Shown here: in pieces, positions 7,801-15,523 of the stretch
Position numbering within the stretch: the stretch's first letter is position 1
Layout of the letters: each line of letters begins with the position of its first letter
From: JADFUS01 sp036653215
Lineage (GTDB): Bacteria > Bacteroidota > Bacteroidia > Bacteroidales > Rikenellaceae
Direction of reading: 5' to 3'
Assembly (NCBI GenBank): GCA_036653215.1
Contig: JAVVUK010000026.1
Coordinates: forward strand, 1-18,903
Length of the DNA: 18,903 nt
Notes under the pieces: generated by a model
The model's database searches: none
The model's input: only the letters and a program-made list of their open reading frames with translations
What the model was told of the DNA's origin: nothing
Position numbers and translations under genes: made by a program

Positions 7801-8644
7801 GTTGAATAAGCATATCTACACCTTAATAAATAATTATATCATTAAATACAAACAGTTAGATGCTCACCTTAAGAGAGAGAAACACAACATCTCTAATGGT
7901 GATGAGCTAACACCAGGTATCATACAGCTTGCTAAGGTTTATGTTGCTAAGAAACGTAAATTGAGAGTTGGTGATAAGATGGCAGGTCGTCACGGTAATA
8001 AAGGTATCGTTGCACGTGTTGTCAGAGATGAAGATATGCCATTCTTAGACGATGGTACAATAGTAGATATTGTGCTAAACCCTCTTGGTGTGCCTTCTCG
8101 TATGAACCTTGGTCAGATCTATGAAACCGTTCTTGGATGGGCTGGTCGTGAATTAGGATTAACATTTGCAACTCCTATTTTCGATGGTGCGTCGTTAGAC
8201 AACATAAACGATTATGCTAAACAAGCAGGTCTTCCTCATAGTGGTAGTACATACCTATATGATGGTGGTACAGGAGAGCGTTTTGACCAACAAGCAACAG
8301 TAGGTGTGGTTTATATGCTTAAACTTGGGCACATGGTAGACGATAAGATGCACGCTCGTTCAATAGGACCATATTCTCTCATTACTCAACAGCCTCTTGG
8401 TGGTAAAGCACAATTTGGTGGTCAACGTTTTGGTGAGATGGAGGTTTGGGCACTTGAGGCATTTGGTGCTGCTAACATACTTCAAGAGATACTTACCATT
8501 AAGTCGGATGACGTGATGGGACGTGCTAAGGCGTATGAGGCTATTGTTAAAGGTGATAACCTTCCAAAACCAGGCATTCCAGAGTCGCTTAACGTGCTTC
8601 TTCATGAACTTCGTGGTTTGGCGTTAAGCATAAAACTTGACTAA
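4826..8644 (+). CDS. rpoB: DNA-directed RNA polymerase subunit beta
   Basis: This is the second-largest RNA polymerase subunit and forms one side of the active-site cleft. I start at ATG 4826 (MSLNKHSERISFSSVKN), giving 1272 residues, close to the length I recall for Bacteroides RpoB. ATG 4820 is an alternative. The supplied GTG at 4754 falls in a hairpin arm and adds residues without family match. The rifampicin region (about residues 466-500) carries Q474, D477, H487, S492 and L494 at the positions of E. coli Q513, D516, H526, S531 and L533, so no classical resistance change is seen. RERAGFEVRDVH, the KVGDKMAGRHGNKG-like segment (here RVGDKMAGRHGNKG) and the C-terminal GGQRFGEMEVWALEAFGA clamp motif are intact. 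rpoC follows after 90 bp with no strong signal in the spacer. Confidence 0.99.
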   Translation: MSLNKHSERISFSSVKNKMQYPDFLEIQLKSFSDFFQLDTTPENRTNEGLYKVFLENFPITDTRNNFVLEFIDYFVDPPRYSIDECLERGLTYSVPLKAKLKLYCTDPEHEDFDTVVQDVYFGMIPYMTKRGTFVINGAERVVVSQLHRSPGVFFGQSLHSNGTKLYSARIIPFKGSWIEFATDINNVMYAYIDRKKKLPVTTLLRAIGFESDSKILEIFDLADEVKVSKAGLKKALGRKLAARVLTSWVEDFVDEDTGEVVSIERNDIVIDRETVIEEKHLDIILDSGTKVILLYKEGQNQSDFSIVSNTLQKDPCNSEKEAVKYIYRQLRNAEPPDEATARDVIDKLFFSDKRYDLGAVGRFRINKKLGLDTDPATKVLTRGDIIAIIKYLISLINAQTEVDDIDHLSNRRVRTVGEQLANQFSVGFARMSRTIRERMNVRDNEVFTPIDLINAKTLSSVINSFFGTNPLSQFMDQTNPLAEITHKRRMSALGPGGLSRERAGFEVRDVHYTHYGRLCPIETPEGPNIGLISSLCVFAKISELGFIETPYRKVVDGKIDFSDEGLKYFSAEEEDGKIIAQASVPLDENGRFLDPDKIVARKEADFPVVNESQVDLIDVAPNQISSIAASLIPFLEHDDANRALMGSNMMRQAVPLLKSEAPIVATGIEASVIRDSRIHVVAEEDGEVVFADATTIQIRYNRTEIERIVSLDSDITIYNLPKYSRTNQNTSMTLKPLVRKGEKVVKGQILTEGYSTQNGELAIGKNLKVAFMPWKGYNFEDAIVISERLVRDDVYTSVHVEEFIMEVRDTKRGLEELTPDIPNVSEDVTKDLDENGIIRIGANVKPGDILVGKITPKGESDPSPEEKLLRAIFGDKAGDVKDASLKAQPSLHGVVIGKKLFSRVNKENKKNKQLEKTLIEKLEATFIVQAEELKKMMLEKLYMLVEGKVSKMIPDFIGGEVIPAGTKLTRDVIADIDYLNINPSQITTDEQLNKHIYTLINNYIIKYKQLDAHLKREKHNISNGDELTPGIIQLAKVYVAKKRKLRVGDKMAGRHGNKGIVARVVRDEDMPFLDDGTIVDIVLNPLGVPSRMNLGQIYETVLGWAGRELGLTFATPIFDGASLDNINDYAKQAGLPHSGSTYLYDGGTGERFDQQATVGVVYMLKLGHMVDDKMHARSIGPYSLITQQPLGGKAQFGGQRFGEMEVWALEAFGAANILQEILTIKSDDVMGRAKAYEAIVKGDNLPKPGIPESLNVLLHELRGLALSIKLD

Positions 8645-8734
8645 TAGGTTTTTTAGTAGGTAACACTGTTTAAAAGGAGTGTGTAGAGTGATTTACAGAA
8701 ACTCCGTTAATTGAAATTTTAATTCTCATATAGT

Positions 8735-11700
8735 ATGGCATTTAGAAAAGAGAATAAGGTAAAAAGTGATTTTTCACAGATGACAATATCTTTGGCATCT
8801 CCAGAGGAGATATTGGAGAGATCGTCTGGTGAGGTGCTAAAGCCTGAGACAATAAATTATAGAACATATAAGCCTGAGCGTGATGGTCTTTTTTGCGAGC
8901 GAATTTTCGGTCCTGTTAAAGATTATGAGTGTCACTGTGGTAAATATAAAAGAATACGATATAGAGGTATCGTCTGCGACCGTTGTGGCGTTGAAGTTAC
9001 CGAAAAGAAAGTACGTCGTGAACGTACAGGACACATATCTCTTGTGGTTCCTGTTGTTCATATATGGTATTTCCGTTCTCTTCCAAATAAGATAGGTTAT
9101 CTTCTTGGTATCCCAACCAAGAAACTTGAAACGATAATCTATTATGAGCGTTACATAGTTATTCAAAAGGGTGCGTGTGAGCTTTTTGAAGAGGGTGATC
9201 TAATAAGTGAAAAAGAGTATTTTGATATTATAGAAGAGCTAAAGAATAATAGCCACCTTGAAGATAGCGATCCTAATAAGTTCATCGCTATGATGGGTGC
9301 TGAGGCTCTTTATACTATGCTTCAACGTCTTGATCTCGACAAATTGTCTTACGACCTACGTCATAAAACAAATACAGAAACATCGCAACAACGTAAAACA
9401 GAAGCTCTTAAACGTCTGAATATAGTCGAGGCATTTAGAGCGTCACGTGAAATAAACAAGCCTGAGTGGATGATCTTGAAAGTTATTCCTGTCACTCCTC
9501 CAGAGCTTCGCCCTCTTGTTCCTTTGGATGGTGGACGTTTTGCTACCTCTGACCTTAATGACCTTTATCGTCGTGTCATAATACGTAACAATCGTCTTAA
9601 GAGACTTATCGAGATTAATGCTCCTGAGGTGATCTTACGTAACGAGAAACGTATGCTTCAAGAGTCTGTTGACTCTCTGTTCGACAACTCACGTAAGGCA
9701 AATGCAGTTAAGACAGACTCTAACCGTCCTCTTAAGTCGCTATCTGATAGCCTTAAAGGAAAACAAGGACGTTTCCGTCAAAACCTTTTGGGTAAACGTG
9801 TAGACTACTCTGCTCGTTCGGTAATTGTCGTTGGTCCAGAACTTAAGATGCACGAATGCGGTATCCCTAAAGATATGGCAGCTGAGCTTTACAAACCATT
9901 TATTATACGTAAGCTTATGGAGCGTGGTATAGTAAAAACTGTTAAGTCGGCTAAGAAAATAATAGACAGACGTGATTCTGTGGTATGGGAGATATTGGAA
10001 AATGTCCTTAAAGGACACCCAATCTTACTTAACCGTGCCCCAACCCTTCACCGTCTTGGTATCCAAGCGTTCCAACCTAAACTTATAGAGGGTAAAGCTA
10101 TACAGCTACACCCACTTGCTTGTACTGCGTTCAATGCTGACTTTGATGGTGACCAGATGGCTGTTCACCTTCCTCTTGGCAATGCTGCAATACTTGAAGC
10201 ACAGATCCTTATGCTTGGTGCTCACAATATCCTTAACCCTGCAAATGGGGCCCCTATTACAGTCCCATCACAGGACATGGTGCTTGGTCTATATTATATG
10301 ACCAAAATCCGTAAAGGCGACCTTGGTGAGGGGCTCATATTCTATTCTTCGGAGGAGGCTATAATTGCTTACAATGAGAAAAGAGTAGGTCTTCATGCTC
10401 AAGTTAAGATACGTATAACAGACACTAAAGGAGAAAGGAAACTTTTAGATACAACTCTTGGACGTATACTTTTCAACCTATGTCGTCCAGAACAAGTAGA
10501 GTTTATAAACGAGGTCCTTACTAAAAAGTCGCTTCGTGATATTATCGGTGTGGTAATGAAACTTACTGGTGGTGCTCGTACTTCTCAATTCCTTGATGAT
10601 ATAAAATCTCTTGGTTATAATATGGCATTTAAAGGTGGTCTATCATTTAACCTTGATGCTATCATTATTCCAAAAGAAAAAGAGACCCTTATAAAAGACG
10701 GTTATACTCAGGTACAAGAGATTATCGATAGCTATAACATGGGTCTTATTACAAATAATGAGCGTTACAACCAAATTATAGATATTTGGACACACACAAA
10801 CTCAAAACTGACACATACGGTCTTGAAGCAACTTACTGAGGATAACCAAGGTTTCAACCCAGTTTATATGATGCTTGACTCTGGAGCTCGTGGTTCTAAG
10901 GAGCAGATACGTCAGCTTACTGGTATGCGTGGTCTGATGGCGAAACCTCAAAAGTCTGGTGCTGAAGGTGGACAGATCATTGAAAACCCGATCCTTTCCA
11001 ACTTCAAAGAGGGGCTTACAGTGTTGGAATACTTCATCTCTACTCACGGTGCTCGTAAAGGTCTTGCCGATACCGCACTTAAGACTGCCGATGCGGGTTA
11101 TCTTACACGTCGTCTTGTTGACGTAGCGCAGGATGTCATAATCAATGAGGATGACTGTGGAACGCTTCGTGGACTTCAAGCGATGGCTATCAAACGTAAT
11201 GAAGATGTTGTTGAGACTCTTTATGAAAGGATACTTGGTCGTACAACAGTACACGACATTATAAATCCTCTTACTGGTGAGATTATCGTTAAAGCTGGTG
11301 AGGAGATAACAGAAGATATAGCAGAAGCAATTGATAAATCGCCTATTGAGCAAGTTGAGATACGTTCTGTTCTTACTTGTGAGTCTAAAACAGGTGTTTG
11401 TGCAAAATGTTATGGACGTAACCTTTCTACTGGGCGTATGGTACAGCTTGGTGAAGTGGTAGGTGTTATTGCTGCACAATCTATTGGTGAGCCGGGTACA
11501 CAGCTTACACTTCGTACATTCCACGTCGGTGGTGTTGCAGGAGGTATGGCTACAGCAAACAATTTCACAGCTCGTTACGATGGTCGTATAGAGATAGACG
11601 ACTTGCGTACTGTTAGAAAAGTTGACGATAAAGGGAACCCATATCAAATTGTCATAAGTCGTCTTTCAGAGTTCCGTATTATAGACGAAAAGACAGGTAT

Positions 11701-12946
11701 AACCTTATATACAAATAACTTACAATATGGCTCTTCTCTTTACGTAGAGAATAACTCTTCTATCAAGAAGGGAGACATGATTAGTGATTGGGATCAATAT
11801 AATGCTGTTATCATTTCTGAAAATGACGGTAAAATTGCTTACGAAAGTATTCAAGAAGGTGTTACATATCGTGATGAAGCAGATGAGCAAACAGGATTTA
11901 AGGAAAAGGTTATTATCGAAAGTCGTGATAAGAACAAAAACCCTGTTATCCGAATTATTGATAAAGAAGGTCTTGAACAAAGACAATATAACTTACCAGT
12001 TGGTGCGCACATTGTAGTTAAAGAAAACGCTAAGATTAAAGCTGGTGATATCCTTATCAAGATACCACGTGCTGAAGGTAAAGCTGGTGATATCACAGGG
12101 GGTCTTCCTCGTGTGACAGAGCTTTTCGAGGCTCGTAACCCATCTAACCCTGCCGTAGTTTCAGATATTGACGGTGAAGTAGCATTTGGTAAGATCAAAA
12201 GAGGTAATCGTGAGATCATCATCACTTCACGTACGGGAGAAGAGCACAGATATCTTGTGCCTCTTTCACGACAAATCCTTGTACAAGAAAATGACTATAT
12301 CAAAGCTGGATTACCACTTTCTGACGGAGCAATTACTCCGACCGACATTTTGGATATTCAAGGACCTACAAAAGTTCAAGAGTATATTGTCAATGAGGTG
12401 CAGGAAGTCTATCGTATGCAAGGTGTGAAGATTAACGACAAGCACTTTGAAGTTATAGTACGTCAGATGATGAATAAAGTCAGAATTAGTGATCCTGGAG
12501 ATACTGAACTTCTTGAAGATCAAGTTATCGATAAGAACGAATTCTCAATCATCAACGATACAATGTTTGATAAGAGCGTTGTTACAGATGCTGGTGACTC
12601 TACCGAATTATGTGTAGGTCAGATAATTACTCTTCGTAAGTTACGTGAAGAAAATTCGTTCCTTAAACGTAAAGACATGAAACTTGTTGAGGTGCGTAAA
12701 GCAGTTCCTGCTACATCGGCACAGCTTCTTCAAGGTATTACACGTGCGTCACTTCAGACAAATAGCTTTATGGCGGCAGCGGCGTTCCAGGAAACAACGA
12801 AAATCCTTAATGAGGCAGCTATACGTGGTAAGGTAGATCCTCTTCTTCGTGTGAAGGAGAATGTTATCTGTGGACACCTTATCCCTGCCGGTACTGGATT
12901 TAGAGATTTCAAAAAGATAAAATATAAATTTACAGGAGAGGAATAG
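8735..12946 (+). CDS. rpoC: DNA-directed RNA polymerase subunit beta'
   Basis: This is the largest RNA polymerase subunit and carries the catalytic Mg2+ site. The protein has 1403 residues. The N-terminal zinc ribbon has C66, C68, C81 and C84. The catalytic loop NADFDGDQ is at residues 467-473 and onward, with D469, D471 and D473 as the Mg ligands. The second zinc site has C808, C882, C889 and C892. The bridge helix/trigger loop region (GARKGLADTALKTADAGYLTRR) and the C-terminal GITRASLQTNSFMAAAAFQETT segment are present. It is full length and uninterrupted, with start MAFRKENKVKSDFSQ after a leader without a Shine-Dalgarno sequence. It is the last gene of the superoperon. Confidence 0.99.
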   Translation: MAFRKENKVKSDFSQMTISLASPEEILERSSGEVLKPETINYRTYKPERDGLFCERIFGPVKDYECHCGKYKRIRYRGIVCDRCGVEVTEKKVRRERTGHISLVVPVVHIWYFRSLPNKIGYLLGIPTKKLETIIYYERYIVIQKGACELFEEGDLISEKEYFDIIEELKNNSHLEDSDPNKFIAMMGAEALYTMLQRLDLDKLSYDLRHKTNTETSQQRKTEALKRLNIVEAFRASREINKPEWMILKVIPVTPPELRPLVPLDGGRFATSDLNDLYRRVIIRNNRLKRLIEINAPEVILRNEKRMLQESVDSLFDNSRKANAVKTDSNRPLKSLSDSLKGKQGRFRQNLLGKRVDYSARSVIVVGPELKMHECGIPKDMAAELYKPFIIRKLMERGIVKTVKSAKKIIDRRDSVVWEILENVLKGHPILLNRAPTLHRLGIQAFQPKLIEGKAIQLHPLACTAFNADFDGDQMAVHLPLGNAAILEAQILMLGAHNILNPANGAPITVPSQDMVLGLYYMTKIRKGDLGEGLIFYSSEEAIIAYNEKRVGLHAQVKIRITDTKGERKLLDTTLGRILFNLCRPEQVEFINEVLTKKSLRDIIGVVMKLTGGARTSQFLDDIKSLGYNMAFKGGLSFNLDAIIIPKEKETLIKDGYTQVQEIIDSYNMGLITNNERYNQIIDIWTHTNSKLTHTVLKQLTEDNQGFNPVYMMLDSGARGSKEQIRQLTGMRGLMAKPQKSGAEGGQIIENPILSNFKEGLTVLEYFISTHGARKGLADTALKTADAGYLTRRLVDVAQDVIINEDDCGTLRGLQAMAIKRNEDVVETLYERILGRTTVHDIINPLTGEIIVKAGEEITEDIAEAIDKSPIEQVEIRSVLTCESKTGVCAKCYGRNLSTGRMVQLGEVVGVIAAQSIGEPGTQLTLRTFHVGGVAGGMATANNFTARYDGRIEIDDLRTVRKVDDKGNPYQIVISRLSEFRIIDEKTGITLYTNNLQYGSSLYVENNSSIKKGDMISDWDQYNAVIISENDGKIAYESIQEGVTYRDEADEQTGFKEKVIIESRDKNKNPVIRIIDKEGLEQRQYNLPVGAHIVVKENAKIKAGDILIKIPRAEGKAGDITGGLPRVTELFEARNPSNPAVVSDIDGEVAFGKIKRGNREIIITSRTGEEHRYLVPLSRQILVQENDYIKAGLPLSDGAITPTDILDIQGPTKVQEYIVNEVQEVYRMQGVKINDKHFEVIVRQMMNKVRISDPGDTELLEDQVIDKNEFSIINDTMFDKSVVTDAGDSTELCVGQIITLRKLREENSFLKRKDMKLVEVRKAVPATSAQLLQGITRASLQTNSFMAAAAFQETTKILNEAAIRGKVDPLLRVKENVICGHLIPAGTGFRDFKKIKYKFTGEE

Positions 12947-12970
12947 TAAACTGTAAGATATTGCAAAATG

Positions 12971-13006
12971 ACGGTGTATAAAAATTTATACACCGTTGTT
13001 TTTTTT
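12971..13006 (+). terminator. Intrinsic terminator after rpoC
   Basis: ACGGTGTATAA (12971-12981) pairs with TTATACACCGT (12986-12996), an 11-bp perfect stem with a 4-nt loop. The sequence continues TG then eight T residues (12999-13006). This is a strong rho-independent terminator ending the rpoBC transcript 24 bp after the rpoC stop. Confidence 0.93.
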
Positions 13007-13025
13007 AGAATATTGACTATCTTTG
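12996..13025 (+). promoter_or_regulatory. Bacteroidota-type promoter upstream of the small peptide and mutL unit
   Basis: TTG at 12996-12998 is followed by exactly 19 nt and then TATCTTTG at 13018-13025. This matches the Bacteroidota sigma-ABfr consensus (-33 TTTG/TTG, N19, -7 TAnnTTTG). The -33 element overlaps the descending arm and T run of the rpoC terminator. A start site is expected about 7 nt downstream (near 13032), leaving a leader of about 16 nt before the ATG at 13048. Confidence 0.75.
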
Positions 13026-13047
13026 TAATGACACAATATTTAATACT

Positions 13048-13155
13048 ATGGACAAGTTAAATGTAAGACGTAGAGCCAAGAAAATGCCTATGTTAAAGAT
13101 GATCATGTTGCTTGTGATATTAGCAATGGTTATCGCACTGTTTTTTATAATATAA
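13048..13155 (+). CDS. 35-aa basic membrane peptide, function unknown
   Basis: This open frame is too short for the usual length cutoffs. The N-terminal half is basic (MDKLNVRRRAKKMP). From about residue 18 it is strongly hydrophobic up to the C-terminus (LVILAMVIALFFII), so it should be a single-span membrane peptide with a positive, probably cytoplasmic, N-terminus. Support for it being real is position: it is the first ATG after a good Bacteroidota promoter, its stop is 10 bp before the next gene, and it fills the leader with an unbroken frame. I do not recognise a family. Confidence 0.6.
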   Translation: MDKLNVRRRAKKMPMLKMIMLLVILAMVIALFFII

Positions 13156-13165
13156 AATTAAAGAT

Positions 13166-13492
13166 ATGCTCGGATTAAGTGCTTTTACACGTAAGCCACG
13201 TCAATATTCCTATAAACCGATATACTTCGATCCTGAAAAAGAGGAGAGGGAGGAGCGTCGTCGTGCGTCACTTAGTAATGCGGAACAAGATGCACACTAT
13301 GTTCCTGGTTCTCTAATTCAAGCCTCACGTCGTTCTCGTATAATGGGTACGTCTCATAAGCCGTCTAAAATTGAAAGTGCTGATAAGCAACGTCGTATTA
13401 TTTTACGTCTTGCTATTTTTTTAATATTGCTTTTCCTTGTTGGCTATGTGATGATGAAAAGTAACTTTTTTGAAGTAATGCTATCAATGTAA
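13166..13492 (+). CDS. Bacteroidota hypothetical protein with C-terminal membrane segment, upstream of mutL
   Basis: The protein has 108 residues. The N-terminal part has a KPRQYSYKPIYFDPEKEEREE stretch rich in aromatic, acidic and basic residues. The middle is Arg/Ser-rich with SRRSRIMGT, followed by a single hydrophobic segment (about residues 77-97, RLAIFLILLFLVGYVMM) and a short tail. From memory, small proteins with a similar YYDPEKEE-type motif and a C-terminal membrane span are commonly found directly upstream of mutL in Bacteroidota; some have been mislabelled as riboflavin synthase subunit beta, for which I see no support here. Its stop overlaps the mutL start (TAATG at 13490-13494), suggesting translational coupling. 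The molecular function is unknown. Confidence 0.85.
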   Translation: MLGLSAFTRKPRQYSYKPIYFDPEKEEREERRRASLSNAEQDAHYVPGSLIQASRRSRIMGTSHKPSKIESADKQRRIILRLAIFLILLFLVGYVMMKSNFFEVMLSM

Positions 13493-15210
13493 TGCCGAAG
13501 GTAATAAATAAGTTATCCGAGTTGGTCTCGAACCAGATTGCTGCAGGTGAGGTTGTGCAACGTCCTTCGTCTGTTGTTAAGGAGCTTATGGAAAATGCAA
13601 TAGATGCAGGTAGTGAGTCTGTTAGCGTTAGTGTGGTTAACGGAGGAAAAGATGAGATACAGGTCTATGATGAGGGTAGTGGTATCCACTATGATGATGC
13701 TGTAATCGCTTTTGAGCGTCATGCGACCTCTAAGATCTGTCAAACAGATGATCTTTATTCTTTACGCACCTTTGGATTTCGTGGTGAGGCGTTGGCTTCG
13801 ATAGCCTCTGTTGCGGAGGTGGAGATGCACACGTGTCAAGAAAACGAAGAGCTTGGCACTATTGTCATTGTGCGTGGTGGTGAGCTTGTCTCTTATGAAA
13901 GAGGTGTTTCTCGTAAAGGAACTCAATTTGTCGTGCGTAATCTTTTTTATAATGTACCGGCACGTCGTCGTTCCTTAGATAACAAATCTTTAAACGGGGA
14001 GTTGGAGAGTGTGAAGATGGAGTTTAAAAAGATAGCTTTGTGCTATCCACGTCTCTCTTTTCTGCTTTTGAGTAATCGTAAAGAGGTGTATAACCTTCCT
14101 GTGACAAATTTACGTCGTCGTGTGGCGGACATAATGGGTCAGAGGACGGCGAGTGCGTTGTTAGAGGTGTATACAGAAACAGACATCGTTGAGGTCAAGG
14201 GGTATATTGGCAAGCCTGAAAATGCGAAAAAGAGATCGGAGCAGTTTATGTTCGTCAACAATCGCTATTTCCGTCATCCAGCCTTGCAGAAAGCAGTGTT
14301 GAGGGCATACGAAAATTTATTGCCGACAGGTATGGAAATGCAACCTCAATATTTTTTATACCTTACTGTTCCGCCCGATAAAATAGATGTAAATATACAC
14401 CCATCTAAAATAGAAGTTCATTTTGATGAGGAAAACGACATTATCCAAATATTACTAACGGCGATTAAAGGAAGCTTAGGTAAAAGTGGCATTGTTCCGA
14501 TGATAGACTTCTCTCCAAGCAGCCGTATCGAGATGACTCCTGTTGTCGATAGTGATGATGTGGAGGTCGATATGTCTTCTTTTGAACATCAAACATATGA
14601 GTTTAACCCTTTTAATGAGGACTTTTCATTTTCTAAAGCTTTGGGGAATGAAGCAGCAGACGAAGAGGCTCCGGAGGTGAGTAGCTACTATGCCTCTACG
14701 CCAAGTGCGTCTTTCTCTTATCAAGAAGAGGTTCCTTCAAGAGGTTTAAGTTCTCCTGTTGAGATAAATTCCTCTTCTTCAGAAGAAGAACCACAGTTTG
14801 TGGAGATAGAGTCGGAAACTCTTTTTGGAGGTATTGAAGATGTAGATGCTATTTTGAAAGATGTGTTTCCCTTTGGTGAAAACTATCTTGTGGCTCTCCT
14901 GTCTTCACGAATGTTGTTTATAAATGTGCGTCGTGCCATGAGTCGTATATTGTTCGATCGTTATTCGTCGCAGATAACAACTAAAAAGCTACCAAGCCAG
15001 AAACTTCTTTTCCAGGTTGATGTCTCTTTTAGCCGTCCCGATCGAGAGATTATAGATGCGTCAATCTCGGATCTTGAAAATATGGGCTTTGAGTTATGTG
15101 AAAGTGCTGTTGATGGGGCTCTTACTGTTGTTGCTGTGCCGATAGATTTTAATAGTGATAATGTAAATGGCTTTTTCGAGTCGTTTCTCGATTGTTTAAA
15201 AATTTATTAA
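13492..15210 (+). CDS. mutL: DNA mismatch repair protein MutL, lacking its C-terminal tail in this frame
   Basis: MutL is the ATPase that connects MutS mismatch recognition to strand removal. The N-terminal GHKL domain is intact: ENAIDAG (34-40, with catalytic E34), DEGSGI (60-65, replacing the more usual DNGxGI), FERHATSKI (74-82) and TFGFRGEAL (93-101). The transducer-like domain contains VNNRYFRHPAL and DVNIHPSKIEVHF. A Ser/Glu-rich linker (about 385-445) leads to a C-terminal dimerisation domain with ILFDRY (486-491). The position expected to hold the DQHA endonuclease motif reads INVRRAM (477-483). The 572-residue frame ends at TAA 15208-15210, before the final part of the domain, which reappears at 15263 after an N gap. 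The start overlaps the upstream stop by one base. Confidence 0.95.
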   Translation: MPKVINKLSELVSNQIAAGEVVQRPSSVVKELMENAIDAGSESVSVSVVNGGKDEIQVYDEGSGIHYDDAVIAFERHATSKICQTDDLYSLRTFGFRGEALASIASVAEVEMHTCQENEELGTIVIVRGGELVSYERGVSRKGTQFVVRNLFYNVPARRRSLDNKSLNGELESVKMEFKKIALCYPRLSFLLLSNRKEVYNLPVTNLRRRVADIMGQRTASALLEVYTETDIVEVKGYIGKPENAKKRSEQFMFVNNRYFRHPALQKAVLRAYENLLPTGMEMQPQYFLYLTVPPDKIDVNIHPSKIEVHFDEENDIIQILLTAIKGSLGKSGIVPMIDFSPSSRIEMTPVVDSDDVEVDMSSFEHQTYEFNPFNEDFSFSKALGNEAADEEAPEVSSYYASTPSASFSYQEEVPSRGLSSPVEINSSSSEEEPQFVEIESETLFGGIEDVDAILKDVFPFGENYLVALLSSRMLFINVRRAMSRILFDRYSSQITTKKLPSQKLLFQVDVSFSRPDREIIDASISDLENMGFELCESAVDGALTVVAVPIDFNSDNVNGFFESFLDCLKIY

Positions 15211-15252
15211 AATAAATAAAAAGAATCTTTACGTATTGTGTGCCTTTTAGTT

Positions 15253-15262
15253 NNNNNNNNNN
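15253..15262. other. Assembly gap (10 Ns)
   Basis: Ten N bases replace sequence inside mutL. A run of exactly ten suggests a scaffold placeholder of unknown true length. The frames on the two sides differ by one (13492 and 15263 are in different phases), so the gap size cannot be ten if both sides belong to one continuous frame. The 42 bp between the stop at 15210 and the gap are AT-rich with several stops and look unlike MutL. Confidence 0.95.
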
Positions 15263-15490
15263 GATGCTTTAAAAAGTGATACACTTAAAGAATATGAAGC
15301 TTTCCGTAGGGAGAGCCTTGTCGTTAGTCTCGTAAATAGCATGGTAGCTCATTCCTATGCTTTTAATAACCATCAAGAGATGATTTCTATTGTCAAAGAG
15401 CTCCTTGCGTGCAACAACTTTAGCTACACCCCAAATGGGAAACGTATAATAACCGAGATCTCGGAGAGCGAGATAGGTGATATAAAATAA
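15263..15490 (+). CDS. mutL: MutL C-terminal tail (fragment after the assembly gap)
   Basis: From the first base after the N run, an open frame of 75 codons ends at TAA 15488-15490. It contains a helical stretch (EYEAFRRESLVVSLVNSMVA) and ends near CNNFSYTPNGKRIITEI. This fits the end of Bacteroidota MutL, where a P-x-Y-T-P-D/N-G-K segment closes the dimerisation domain. It therefore completes the mutL gene at 13492-15210. It has no start of its own. Whether the break is a true mutation or an assembly fault cannot be decided from the sequence. The rhomboid gene starts 33 bp later. Confidence 0.85.
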   Translation, partial: DALKSDTLKEYEAFRRESLVVSLVNSMVAHSYAFNNHQEMISIVKELLACNNFSYTPNGKRIITEISESEIGDIK

Positions 15491-15523
15491 TAAAAATAGA
15501 CTATAAATAATATTACAAACGAT

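Noticed and set aside
8663..8682. Hairpin ACACT/AGTGT in the rpoB-rpoC spacer
   Set aside because: Only 5 bp with a 10-nt loop and no T run; expected by chance in AT-rich DNA.
10802..11647. 281-codon open frame on the - strand inside rpoC
   Set aside because: It is antisense to the highly conserved beta' core, its translation is low-complexity Thr/Cys/Asn-rich without any family motif, and it has no leader signals. It is a shadow frame.
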